NCBI GenBank assembly: GCA_030248135.1
Contig: JASANC010004302.1
Span: 1 to 64,000, forward strand
From: Theristus sp. LFF4_11
Lineage: Eukaryota; Nematoda; Chromadorea; Monhysterida; Xyalidae
Direction: 5' to 3'
DNA length: 64,000 bases
Positions 1 to 11,016 of this stretch are shown piece by piece. Made by a program: the position numbers and the translations under genes. Positions within the stretch are counted from its first letter, which is position 1, and each line of letters opens with the position of its first letter. The notes under the pieces are model-generated. The model was not told where the DNA came from. It made no database searches and saw only the letters and a program-made list of their open reading frames with translations.

Positions 1-473
1 GTTAACAGAGTGTTAAACAAAAGTCTTCCGACTATGACTTTACCAAAAAGACTGTGCGGTGTTGTTTCACTTTTGAATGTTACCACCTTACCACCATCAG
101 TTAGTGGGACATCTTGAAAATGGTGGTTTTTGCGGAAAGTTTTTTTTTATACTTTACGTCTTTTGCGGAAAATTATTTTTTTCTGGTGTCCGCTGTGTAT
201 ATTCTCGGCTTTTTTTGACATTTTGTTTCTCGTTGAAAGGTTTTATTTCATTTTTTGTCAACTTTGCAGTTGCAAACTGGTCTATTAAAACTCTTGCCCA
301 CAGGCACGCACGCGGGCGTGTGTGTGCGGCGCACGCGAGGGCTACTGTAATACAGTGCAAATAAATCAAAACAAAACAGTAACATTCATTCATCTTTGCT
401 TGTTGCGAAATCACCGGGTATTTATTGACGACAAAACTCAGTAAAGTTAATAAAAATATTGGAAAGACTTCAC
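1..473. other. Upstream flank of methyltransferase gene A, no gene seen
   Basis: I see no coding exon here. The stretch is T-rich with a short alternating CG/CA-rich patch near 300-345. The 5' UTR and promoter of the following gene probably lie in it, but no TATA box or initiator could be assigned with confidence. Confidence 0.5.
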
Positions 474-3400
474 ATGGCTAATATGCTGGACTCTGGTAAC
501 AACAGTGACGGTTAGTACGACAACACCATGAATGATGAACAACATTCTTCGTAGCCACTAAAAGTCCTAATGGCGCGTTCACGAAGCAACATTTAGTGAT
601 TGCGTAGCTGTGTTAAAACATAGCCACGCGGTCACTGAATACTCGTTCATGAATGCCCCTTAAGTTGCTGACGACAGTTCACATGTACAAACCTGTGTGC
701 ACTTAATTTTTGTGAAAAAGCAGAAAAAGTGTCAAACTTTCCAAACGTCTGTTTTTCAGTTAAAAGCAGCCGTTTTTTTGCATCTGAAAATTGAACCGAT
801 TCTGAATCGATACGTGTACACGCGTTTATGCATCTGCACCAGCAAGTGCACGAACTTGTGCATGAACATGTGCATCATATCATTCTGCGTCTGTCTTTCA
901 GGTCACCTCTCCTCCAATGAGGGCGACGAAAGTCCCAGCCAATCAGCGTCCGACCAGAACATTCAAAACAACCAATCATCGTGCGACTGGGACCAACCAG
1001 CGCGCGGTACACTGTTGACGAAATCCGGCGTGATCCTCGACCGCGACCATTATCACTATGCGTTCAGCACCGACGGTTACCTGCGCGACTTCTATGACCA
1101 CATGGACGAGCCGTGCATGAAGGTGTGCTGTTGCTGTTGTTGTTGTTGTTGGGGATTTTAGGCGATGTTCTCAGCCACGGCTAACCCAGAACAGCGTACA
1201 GAACGCCGTCGAGTAGGGCGCCCATCGAGTTTTCTCTCTGTCATTAAGTGCCTGTACACCCCTCGGCGGGGATCGATCCCCCGAACCCACAAACAACAAA
1301 CAGTCTAACGCGCTACCATTTTTATGCTGGTGTCGTCGTTGGCCCACCCACTCGACTCGTTTTACGATGTACCACGAAGCAGATCCGATTTGTAGCGCCA
1401 AAAAAAATCATTTTTTCCAGACAGTGCTCGCCTATCTGCCGAATTTGGCGGCTCGTGTGCCAAATGGCGGTCGGCTGCTTGACGTCGGGGCCGGACCGAC
1501 AATCCACGTGGCCGTGGCGTTTCGGAGCAAAGTTGACGCGGTCTGTTTTGCGATTTTTTCTCTCTCAAGTCTTGTTTCTTGCATTTTTGCCAGATTTTAA
1601 AAAGCGGTGTTGCCACGTTACAAGAGACCGCGCGGTACCCCACGCGCACATTATTGGACCGGTTTTTTAGTGTGATGTGTTTTTTTGTAAATTGAACAAC
1701 TTCCTTTCTGCTTGTACTGCACCATTCATGAATGAAAAACAGCGCAGCTCCAGACACCAAACTGACGGCATTGTGCATGAATGGGGCCAGAAAATTATGA
1801 TGATTACACAGTGAAAAAAGGTAAAAAAAAACAACAACAACAACCGTACAGTAAGCTTTCCTGAAAAAAATCACAAAAATCACAAAAATCAAAAAATCAC
1901 AAAAAAATCTCCTGCAGATCTATCTGTCCGACTATTTGCCGAGCAATCGTGCCGAGTTGTTTCGTTGGCTGGAACGCCGCTCAACGTTTCGCTGGGAGAA
2001 ACCGCTGAAAATTCTCGCTTATCACGAGATGACCTGCCCCGTGAACACGGACCTGATGGAAGACGAGACCAGGCCGAAGGTGGGAACGAACTGATTTTTC
2101 ATTTAGTGGTTTTTTGCTGGTTTTTAAGAGGATGAGGCTACCCACCACCCCTCTTCTGATCTACTGATCGATGTCGGGCAAGGCCAAAGTGTCGAGAGAC
2201 CCATCAAGGCAATTTTGATTTATTTCCAGCATTCCGCCTGCCTCACTTCAGTTTTTAGAGCAGTTTTGGTGAGTAGTGTTGCTGACTATTGGCTGCATAT
2301 GACTTTGCTTTTTGCTGAATGGTTCAATAGACAAATCATATCATGCAGCCAATCAGCAAAAGTTTAGTTTAGTTCACCTTTGATTTTTATTTCTTTTTGT
2401 TATTTTTTTGTTTCTTATTTCGTTCACTTTTAACATAGTCTTTTTTGTCTGTTTTAGTGCCTCGCGGGCGTTTTGATCGAAACTTGTTTTCCTAATCTTT
2501 TAGGTCGCCAAAGGCTAAAGGCGTTAAGTTAAGGTTCTCTGTAATTAAGGTCAAGGCAATCGTTCATTCTGACGTTTTCATTCGTAATGGACTCGGCCTA
2601 TCGACGGAGATTTTGGGCGACGGATTTGAGGTGAGAGAGTGAAAAAAAGAAGAGAAGAAGTTGAGAAAGTCAACGTTTGGAAAAATGGCAAGGAAAACCT
2701 TGGGTTCAGAAATGATCTGGCTCGCTGATTTGCTGCGAATGAACCGCACTCATTCAAGGGTTCGCCCAGTTGTCCGGTCATTTTTCAAAAATTCACAGCG
2801 CCAGCCAAAAAATAATGCAGCCAATCAGCATGAAATAAAGGCGTGATCTTGACGCTCATTCATGAATGTTCAGTGAATTATAATCGGCGCAACAATTTTG
2901 CTGGTAGCTGTGCATAAATTGAATGCACGCTTGCGATTTCGTTTGCTGTAAATTCTCTCTTGAAATAATTACCGCACATTTTAGTCACCAGCGAGTTAAG
3001 CGGCATTCATGAAGCAGTAGTGACCGCGTAGCTACTTAGCTATGCGTCACTAGATACTGCTTCATGAATGCCATTTTACTTGCGGCGATGTTCGCTGAAC
3101 CTGTGAATGTGACGTTTTCCACTGTGACCCTCTTCATATCTTCCAGTGCGCCCAACATTTTCACTGTTCCATTCCAAAATTCCAAGTCACCGATTCAACG
3201 CGGGCTTCATTTTCATTGCAGGTGGTGACGAGCATTTTCACGATCGAATACTGCTGCAAAACGGAGGCCGAGTATCGTGAGGCAATCGTGAATACGGTGC
3301 GTGTCGTGCGACCGAACGGCTATCTGCTGATGGGCGGAGTGCTGGAAGATGATTGGTTCACGTTCAATGGCGTGCAGTTTCGGTTTTTGTGAGTGTTTTT

Positions 3401-3931
3401 TTTGTTTGTGTTAAAATTGCTTTTAGGTGCTTACTGCTTGACATTATGATGCTTGACAATCACAAATTTGACTGTGTATAACACGTTCACTCAACATTCT
3501 TTTGCATTCGAACTCTAAATTACAGGGAATCAGCTGATTGGTTGGTGGTCACGTGAGGCATGCTTTCTGTGCAGGCATTGCTGTGGAGCGTCGTCTGTGT
3601 CGTCCGGCACAGAAAGCGCATCACGCGTGATAACCAACCAATCAGCTGATTGCCTATAATTTAGAGTTCCACTGTACTGTATTTCTCTTTAAGGCGCATT
3701 CATGAAAAAGTATTTAGTGACGCATAGCTGCACGAACACTAAATACTGCTTCATGAATGCCCTTTTACACAATTTCGCAGATACATCACGGAGGAGCTGG
3801 TCGTCGACGCGCTCCGTAACGCCGGCATCGACACTGAGGTCGGATTCACGTTCCTCAACTACGACGGTCTCTTCCTCTTGCTCGGCCGCAAAATGCCACC
3901 GCACGAATTCGCGCAACGGGTGAAACGTTGA
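474..3931 (+). CDS. NNMT/PNMT/TEMT-family S-adenosylmethionine methyltransferase, gene A
   Basis: Predicted SAM-dependent N-methyltransferase of the NNMT/PNMT/TEMT family (nematode ANMT-like); the substrate is unknown. Exons: 474-510, 902-1122, 1421-1540, 1918-2079, 2550-2630, 3222-3388, 3781-3931. All junction phases agree and give 312 aa, against about 264 for human NNMT. The excess is a polar N-terminus (first ~60 residues). Family marks: the substrate-side YLRDFYDHM block, SAM motif I LDVGAGP around residues 106-112, the LSDYLPSNRAEL...W block, an IEYCC segment where NNMT has CLDAAC, and a C-terminal LFLLLGRKM matching NNMT LFSLVARKL. The start is the first ATG of a 37-nt exon (MANMLDSGNNSD) that joins in phase to exon 2. 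It is tandem with gene B about 3 kb downstream. It has one intron (1123-1420) that gene B lacks. Family is confident; start codon moderately so. Confidence 0.85.
567..662. mobile_element. Family B inverted-repeat element in intron 1 of gene A
   Basis: An imperfect palindrome with ends of the type GCRTTCAYGAAGCA and TGCTTCATGAATGCCCC, folding on a GCGTAGCTATG-like centre. It is a divergent copy of a family seen also at 3001, 3690, 20147, 28058 and 55153. No coding capacity, so it is probably a MITE. Flanks containing TTAA at several copies suggest a TTAA or TTA target. Confidence 0.75.
1150..1330 (-). mobile_element. tRNA-derived SINE-like element, SINE1 copy 1
   Basis: About 175 bp clearly alignable with 60465-60655, and more weakly with 34338-34450. 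Shared blocks include CCCATCGAG, GTCATTAAGTGCCT and the T-arm-like stretch GGATCGATCCCC. In the better copy the minus strand folds as a degenerate tRNA with a 7-bp acceptor stem (ACCCTCG/CGAGGGT), a D-arm-like GCCTTATGGTAGC and a B-box-like region. It fills most of intron 2 of gene A and starts about 25 bp after the donor. Confidence 0.65.
3001..3073. mobile_element. Family B inverted-repeat element in intron 5 of gene A
   Basis: A 73-bp near-perfect palindrome from CGGCATTCATGAAGCAGTA to TACTGCTTCATGAATGCC around the centre TAGCTACTTAGCTATG. It is the same family as at 3690 and 28058. Confidence 0.85.
3504..3674. mobile_element. Family A MITE in intron 6 of gene A
   Basis: An inverted-repeat element with internal arms GAATCAGCTGATTGGTTGGT and ACCAACCAATCAGCTGAT, mirrored CTTTCTGTGCAGGC and CAGAAAGC blocks, and a right end of the family type (GAGTTCNACTG then TA). 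Family consensus ends are CAGTCGAACTC and GAGTTCGACTG with a TA dinucleotide outside each, as in Tc1/mariner-type targets. No ORF. Confidence 0.85.
3690..3768. mobile_element. Family B element directly upstream of the last exon of gene A
   Basis: A palindrome from GCGCATTCATGAA to TGCTTCATGAATGCCC. It ends only about 12 bp before the splice acceptor of the last exon at 3781, so the acceptor region lies next to the element. Confidence 0.8.
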
Positions 3932-3976
3932 CGTTGTTTTTTGAGAGTTTTTTTGTGGTATTGTAAGTGAGCTTTG

Positions 3977-4842
3977 TTCGGACGTGTCGCAGAGAAATGA
4001 CGTCAAATTTACTTTGAAAACGATACCGTTTTTGTCATGCATAGGTGCAGGAATTTTTTTGTTTGGTTTTTATTTACCTCTTCTCGAATGTTTTCCGTGA
4101 CAGTGATCAGCCAAATTGAGAGTCAGTTTTGCTGTGTATGCTTTAGAATACGTGACGTCATTTCAAACCGATTCGTTCAAAAACGCAGGCTATTTTCTTG
4201 TCATTACGGTATTTGTGATTCTAACAATAAGTACAGAGTGGATTTTCTCTTTCTCTTCACTGGCTTATTGCTCATCATACAATAACGGTGTTGCTTATGT
4301 GGTCCGATTGAACGGTTGAACTGAACACACCTTTCTGTGCTTAGCGCTGACTGGCTGAGTTTGAATTTGAATGTGGTTCACTGATTGGTTGTAATGTTAG
4401 CAATTCGTCTGAAAACCGTGTACCGTCTTTCTCACTACGTGCGTTTTTGTCCAACACAAACAAACAAACACATTAGATGGCATACAGTGTAATTGTCCAA
4501 TCAACACACTGCGTGCGCGTGCCAGTGTGTTTGTTTGTGCAACGGTAGATTGGATTCGTGTTGTTGCAGAGTGTACACACAGTCTTCAGCCTAGGACTTG
4601 AGCAGTAGGATAGTATTGTGGATTTATTCAAACGTGTCCGAACTAAAATGACGTCATTTGCTTTAAAAACGCCCGTTTATCAAAATACAGGCACTAAAAT
4701 TTCAGTTTGGTGTGACTGACTCGACATTCACCATTTGTTTGCGGGAAAAAACGGCTAAACGGAAAGTCTGGTTTGCAGTGAACGACAAGCGCATGTTTTG
4801 CGACACATGACGTCATTTCAGTGGGACACGTTTGAAAAAATA
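3977..4842. repeat. Dispersed TGACGTCA-centred repeat, several copies
   Basis: Related blocks at about 3977-4030, 4147-4190, 4627-4672 and 4803-4842, with another at 12833-12880. They share ACACGTTTGAA (or its complement), a short spacer, AATGACGTCATTT and then TTTAAAAACGC. TGACGTCA is also the cyclic-AMP response element core, but the long shared flanks point to repeat copies rather than independent factor sites. Confidence 0.6.
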
Positions 4843-6437
4843 TGTCATACATGTAGGATGATGCCCAGTCAGTGCACAAAAATGCAGAGTCTTTGCCTCG
4901 GATGGTCAATTTGTGAACACAACACTTTGCCTTTGTTTCGGTAACAGTTCATTTTTGAACAAATATACCTCTGCTGTTCCGCAACCAACAATTCGCTTTT
5001 ATTGTCCTTGCTTCTTCTTTTTTTAATGCTCTAGAAGAACTCAATGAATTGCCCTTTATGCCTTTCAAAAAGCTCGGTTTTGCTGGTACCACAGAGTTTT
5101 TGTTGAAATTCGAAAAATGCTCCGACGAACGAAAAAAACGATCGAAGGGGGATTTGAATTTCTTTGACAAGAATGGAACTTCATGCTTGTGTTTTTGGTG
5201 TGTTCAAAACAGTGTATATAATTTTTTATAATCTTTGCAGTTCTGGTTGAGTGTGAATGACTTCTGTTGTGATTTCCTACTGTTCTTTTTTTAATCTTGA
5301 CTGGCATACGGTTTTTCTCGGGAATATTGATCTGAATAAAGCTTATGACGCTCAGTTTCGTTCGATATTCTTCACTGTCAATTGTAACCGGATTTGTGGT
5401 GAACTTTTCTGGTTTCAACTAGAATGTTTACCTCTCTGCTTCCTGTAAAACTAATGTGGTCGGAATCTTCCGGTAATGCACGTTTTTATTACCAGATGAC
5501 AAGTTTCGAGTGAACCAACAAACATATCGAAAAGGACGTATTTGCAAGCGATTTGCGATGACGTGCTAACTCCGGTCAAAGAAAATCACAAAGCTAAGTC
5601 GGCTGATTGGCTGGGTTACTTTGTTTCGTCCAATCAGCGTGCCAGTTCAAAACTCAAATGTAGCCCGATGGAAGTTCAATACTTCAGTGAGTTGTTTTTT
5701 CAACAACTGAAGACAACACAGTTTTCAAAATTTCAAATTGACCTCTGTCACTTTTCCAATTTCCACAAACGTATATACTTCACACTTTTTCTTCTTCCCG
5801 AAAATGAGACAACAAAACGCTTAGGACTTCGCAGCAAAGCTGAAATTTCTCCGCTTTTCACTGTTGCTTTTCGTGCGTGTAGTTGTTGCTTTGCTAGCTT
5901 AGTGCACGCTCTAAGCATTTTTTTTGACAAGCGCGTCCGTTTGCTTTGAGACTCCTTCCTTATCGGCATCGTTTCGCAGCAAATGGTTTTACCTTTTTTT
6001 CTTTGAATAGGACTTTTCTAGTGGATTCGAAATTGTTCCTGAAGTTTTTAGTTCATAGAAACTTGGAGGCTTTCAGATGTCTATGTGTCAATGTTGATTT
6101 TTATGTTTTTTAAACATTACTTGTGAAGTTGTCGATTAGCGGAAAAAACCAGTTTTTGCTGCTTTTGTGCGTGTAAATGTAGGTTTTGTTGTGCTGATGA
6201 GAGAGTTTCGTTCATTTTATATGTTTTTTTCATCTAACCAAAACGGTTTCGCAACAGTATATTCGTTTGTTTCATCTCTCTTTGGAAGACTTGCCTAAAA
6301 ATCCCCCAAAATGTAGTTGGTCCAACCAAACCCAAAAAGTACAATACAGCCAATCAGCTTCCTAGGAAACAGCCAAAGGTTGCCAAAAATTTTCATGTGT
6401 GTTTGTGATTTCACGAAATCTTCACACGTTTCATGTA

Positions 6438-6600
6438 CAGATGAGCTCTAAATTATTGGCTATCCGCTGATTGGTTGGTGATGAGGTGATGCATGCTTTA
6501 CCATGCAGGCACTGCTGTGCAGGTATTCTGCCCTGCACCAGAAAGCACGCGTCCCGTAATCAACCAACAAATCCAACCAATCAGCTGACAGCCTAACCCA
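6438..6600. mobile_element. Family A MITE upstream of gene B
   Basis: The left end is preceded by TA. The inner arms GCTGATTGGTTGGTGAT and AACCAATCAGCTGA and the central GCAGGCACTGCTGTGCAGG pseudo-palindrome match the family. The right end is degraded. Confidence 0.75.
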
Positions 6601-6943
6601 GCTGACACCGCGGGTGCTGGACACTGTTTTTTTTGGGGGGGCGGGGTTTCGCCCGGTACAGCAAAGACCGCGACGCCCTCGGGTTTGTCAGCTCTACAGC
6701 GGGCTTAGGATTGAATGGCAGCAATTGAATGTTTTATTTTATTTGTTTTTTGTTTTGTTTTTTTAGCACCACAACGACACGACCGGTGCGCCCTCTGGCG
6801 GCGGCGGTGGCCGACTTCAGAACCGCGGTGCCGGCGCGACTGCGCACGAAAACACGAATGACAATAAGAGCGACAAGAAAAACAATAATAATAAACATCG
6901 CACAACACCAACAAAACACGAGAAACCGCTCGCAACCGTTCTG

Positions 6944-9824
6944 ATGTCCGCTTCGACCCGGTCGAGTGAGCCGCGGGCGCCGCCGGGCGAGTGGCGACCG
7001 CCGGTGCTGCTGGACAGGTACAGTCGAACCCTAAATTATAGGGAATCAGCTGATTGGTCGGTGATTACGGTAATTATAGGGAAACAGCTGATTGGTTGGT
7101 GCATGCTTTCTGTGCAGGCATTGCTGGGGTGGGCGGAGTTTGGTTTGCAAAAAGCATGCTGATTACCAACGAATCAGCTGATTCCCTATAATTTAGAGTT
7201 CGCTTGTGTATACAGAGTGTTTGTGTAAGCCTGTCATTTTTGTGGCTGACGCGGAAGGGAAGTCTGTCCGGCACAGAATGCGCGCATGATGTTGTGCACC
7301 AACCAACCAATCCAATCAGGTAATTGCATTTGATACAGCAATGAGACCGTATTTTATTTCTCTTCGCTCTCCCCGACACTTATCTGTGTATTGATTGACG
7401 AGTCTCGAAGACAGTGAGATCGTGTCAAGACCGAACACACCAAATACCGTAACCCATGAGACTCTCCCGCCATTTCGCAGAGACCACCTGCATTACGCGT
7501 TCACGTCCGCCGCGTATCTGCGCGACTTCTACGAGCGAGTGGAGGAGCCGGCGATGCGCATGATCCTGTCGTACCTGCCAAATGTCGTCGCGAGACTGCC
7601 AGCTGGCGGCCGGGTGCTCGACGTTGGCTCCGGACCGTGCATCTATGTTGCGGTGGCGTTTCGACATTCCAAAGATGAGGTTTGGGTGGTGGCATGATTG
7701 GGTGGAATTTGAGTTTTGTGGCATATACGCTGATTGGTTATAGGATGATGGACATGCTGGTATGATCCTGTCGTACCTGCCAAATGTCGTCACAAGACTG
7801 CCAGCTGGCGGCCAGTTACTGCGCTTACGTTTGCCGTTATTGCATCATTCCATCTTGATTTGAATCTATCTGAAAAAATGACGTCAAACAATCGATCCTT
7901 CAAAAAAAACAAACATTCGTCTTATCGTTCACTCACACATGGACCCAGAAAAAACCCTTTTAAAAAACCTGTCATTCTTTCAGGTTTACCTCTCCGATTT
8001 CTTGCCACAAAACCGTGACACCCTGATGAAATGGTACGAGGGCAACAGCAGTTTCGATTGGACGCCAACGTTGCGCATCCTGGCCCTCGGCGAAGGCAGA
8101 TCGTGCGAGATACACAATTTGAGCGCGATCGAGAACGAGGCAAAACAGAAGGTTGTTTGGTTGTTGTTGTTTTTCTGGAAGTTTGCTTCTTTGTGGAATG
8201 ACATTGAGTGGCAGCCCGCCCGCTGGTTGAGTACAGTCATTTGTTCGAAACTGTCACTTTTTTCGCAGAAGAAAAGTGGAGGTCGCGCAAAAAGCGCGAT
8301 TGGAGTTTCCGGAAAATATCTTTAGCCACAAAAGCCCTTTACATTCGTTTTTTTTTACTGTGACTCAATAAGCTTTCGTATATGCTCGGTATTCTGACAG
8401 TATTAAACAAACGTACCATACTGTAGCTGCGTTTTTCTATTCTTCTCGCCTAGAGAAACGGAACTGCAGAAAAAATTTCAAGCTAAAAAATAAAACGGAA
8501 ATGGTTTACTACTGTATCTCGCACACAGGTGCGCGGTATTCTCCACTGCGACGTGCACAATGCGAATGTTCTACCAACGTTGTCCGATGTGTGCGAAGGA
8601 TTTGAGGTATGGATATACAGCATCTAGTTGTTTGATTCTGCGACTCAGTGCGCGTAAATAACAATTAGCAGTTTCACCGTGTGCTTGACGCGGCAATAGA
8701 ATATTATGATGACTGAATGATAACGTGCGTAAAGGTTGAATTTCGCACACAACAGGTGTGCGTGAGCTGCCCTTTTTCCGCGCTGAGGTTGTTTTTTTGC
8801 GACGCATTTCTTTCTAAGATGTATCCGTATATGGGTCTCCGTATCTCAGGCTTGTCTTAACAGTTTTAGCGGAGCATCGTGCACTCATTCTTGCGAAACA
8901 AAAATGAATGACTGGAAGGACAAACACTGGAATGTTTTCCAATCTCTGGCATTTTGAGGTGATGCATTTTCAGCTATAACTACAAAGTACACTCAATAAT
9001 AACGACTGACCTGTATTGTGCGATTTATTTCCCACCAGGTGGTGACCACGTTCCTGTGCGTCGAGTATTGCTGCAACAAGGTGCAAGAATACCGCGACGC
9101 CATACGAAATCTGGCGCGCTGCGTGAAGACGAACGGTCACGTGATCATGGGCGGAGTGCTCGAGGAGACCTGGTGCGCGTTCGACGGAAAACAGGTGCGC
9201 ACCAAGTTTTGCTGAAGCCTGTCAATTTTTATGCAGTACAACGCTCACACATAATGAAAGAACGGGACACGGGATCGAGTGGCAAGCAAACATATTATTT
9301 AGCCAAAATTAAGGTGCGCTTGTTTTCTGTTTGAACCAAACCCGTAACATTTGTTCATACTTTCGCTCTGTATTCTGCGAAAAAAGTGACAGGTTTCAAC
9401 AAACATTCTGCAGTCAGGACTCTACCCACCACCGCTGCGGAGCCTTACCGTTATTTCTTGTTTCCCGGTCGGGTACAGTCATATAGTGACTCTTCTCCAC
9501 CTGCGGGAAAAATCGACAAGTGCAAGAACTTTTTCGGCTCTCTACATTCTGCAATACAAAGTGACCGATTTAACCAAACATACTGTACGAATGAATCATC
9601 TCATTTCCCCACTCTCCCAGTTCTCCTGCCTCTACATCACGGAAGCGTTCGTTATCGAGTGCCTGGCGAACGCTGGCATCGACACGGATGCGGAGCGCGG
9701 ATTTCTCTTCTTCAACTGTAACAATTTATTCCTGTTGTGCGGACGAAAAATGAGCACCAAGGAGTATAGAGCGCGAATGTTGGACGCATCGGGCAGCAGT
9801 GATTCGGAGCAGCAGCGACGCTGA
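6944..9824 (+). CDS. NNMT/PNMT/TEMT-family S-adenosylmethionine methyltransferase, gene B
   Basis: Tandem paralogue of gene A and predicted to be a SAM-dependent N-methyltransferase of unknown substrate. Exons from the chosen ATG: 6944-7017, 7481-7679, 7984-8151, 8529-8606, 9039-9194, 9621-9824, giving 292 aa. The frame stays open upstream to an acceptor at 6767 (a Gly- and Asn-rich leader), so a further 5' exon with an earlier start is possible. Motif I reads LDVGSGPCIYVAVAFR. Also seen are LSDFLPQN, GGVLEETW, LYITEAF and LFLLCGRKM. Gene A's intron after EPCMK is missing: here EPAMRMILSYLP is continuous. The last intron lies 11 nt from its counterpart in gene A. The first donor overlaps the end of a family A element. 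Confidence 0.85.
7021..7208. mobile_element. Family A MITE forming the start of intron 1 of gene B
   Basis: The exon ends at 7017 and the intron begins GTACAGTCGAACC. The T and A at 7019-7020 are the expected TA target and the element follows at once. The right end reads ATTTAGAGTTCGCTTG. The inner arms with CAGCTGATTGG are present and partly duplicated at the left side. A second, degraded right half lies at about 7260-7350. Confidence 0.85.
7762..7813 (+). pseudogene. 52-bp duplicate of an exon 2 segment of gene B, in the adjacent intron
   Basis: Positions 7762-7813 repeat 7560-7611 (coding for MILSYLPNVVARLPAGG) with two differences, both G to A in CG context (CGCGAGA to CACAAGA). The copy lies about 80 bp inside the following intron, lacks splice sites of its own and is not expected to be used. 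Confidence 0.9.
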
Positions 9825-9970
9825 TTGGTTGATGAGGCGGCTTTTTTTGAAACTCTGCCAGTGATTGGTTGGATGTTCAGGCCGCGCGACTGGAGACGTG
9901 ATTTTGGTTGGCTGTTGGTACTATTACGACGTGTCGTTGACTGAAATGCAAAGATCTGGGACTGGATTGA

Positions 9971-10031
9971 GTCATTGATTGATTGATTAATTGATTGATT
10001 GATTGATTGATTGAATGATTGATTGATTGAT
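9971..10031. repeat. GATT tetranucleotide microsatellite
   Basis: About 15 tandem GATT/ATTG units with a few single-base interruptions. Confidence 0.9.
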
Positions 10032-10733
10032 TTGTTTAGACTTCAGCTCGTTGAGTGGTTTTTGATCCTTCGCTACGCAGCTCTTTGAATCATAATTGAC
10101 CAAACAAATGTTTTGTCCCGATTATTGTTTTTTTAGTGACTCTTGCTCATTATCAACCGCTCATCACTTTTTCGACCACACACACACTGAGTTATTTAGT
10201 CGTTCTTTAGTTGAAGCAGAAGCAACAGAAACTAATCAATGTCATAGATCAAGACACAGCTGTTGTTTTTTCATGGATATTGGCGTTTTTATATTTGACT
10301 AGATTGTCGGCTTTCAATATTGCGTGTTTGGCGTCAGTTAGAAAACATTTTTTCTTGTTTTTTTAAATCGACAACATGCCAAAAAGCAGTCCTCTCTTCG
10401 GTTACTGAGTTTTTGTCAATTTCGTGATTTTGCTGTGTTTATTTAAAATATGTTCGGGTTTTATATGGGTTTCAATACACTGCTTTCTCAGTTTTATTCT
10501 GCAATATTCTTGAATTAGCTTATTAATAATGCGATTATTGTGTGCCACCTTGCGCTTGATCAGAATGTAAAACAGTTTGTAATCATCATAGCTTGTGTTT
10601 GTAAAATGTAATCATTTGCGGTCATATTTCAGTGGTTGCTTGTATTGGTAATTTACACCTGTTGGTTGGTTGGTTGCTTGGCTGCAAGAATCTATAACCG
10701 TTGTTTCAAATTCAATTATATTTATTTGATATA

Positions 10734-11016
10734 CAGTGCCAGCCATAATTAATGCGCAACGTAGCGATGGTGCTCCAGCGAGCTCGATCGAGCTCCACAG
10801 CAGCCCTGTGTATTTGATAGGCTGCGCCGTGCGCGCGCGCTCATTTTTCTTGCGAGAGTTGTGGAGCTCCACATCGCTCGCAGCCTTTTAACACGCGTGT
10901 ATGCACACACCTAAACTCCGCCCGTCTATACTTTGTGTGTGGCAAGACTGCGAGCTCCATCGAGCTCGACGGAGCTCCATGGCACTCAAACTGCGCATTA
11001 ATTATGGCTGGCACTG
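10734..11016. mobile_element. Tc1/mariner-like MITE flanked by TA
   Basis: The ends CAGTGCCAGCCATAATTAAT and its exact complement ATTAATTATGGCTGGCACTG are flanked by TA on both sides (10732-10733 and 11017-11018). The 283-bp body carries repeated GAGCTCGAT/GAGCTCCA blocks and no transposase. The CAGTG-type end and TA target are typical of the Tc1/mariner superfamily. Confidence 0.85.

Larger units (their letters stand above)
3932..6766. other. Intergenic region between methyltransferase genes A and B
   Basis: No coding exon recognised. It holds several copies of a dispersed motif built on the palindrome TGACGTCA (listed separately), a pyrimidine-rich AT-rich stretch, a family A element near 6438-6600 and a GC-rich patch near 6600-6690. 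The promoter of gene B is expected at the right end. Confidence 0.5.
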
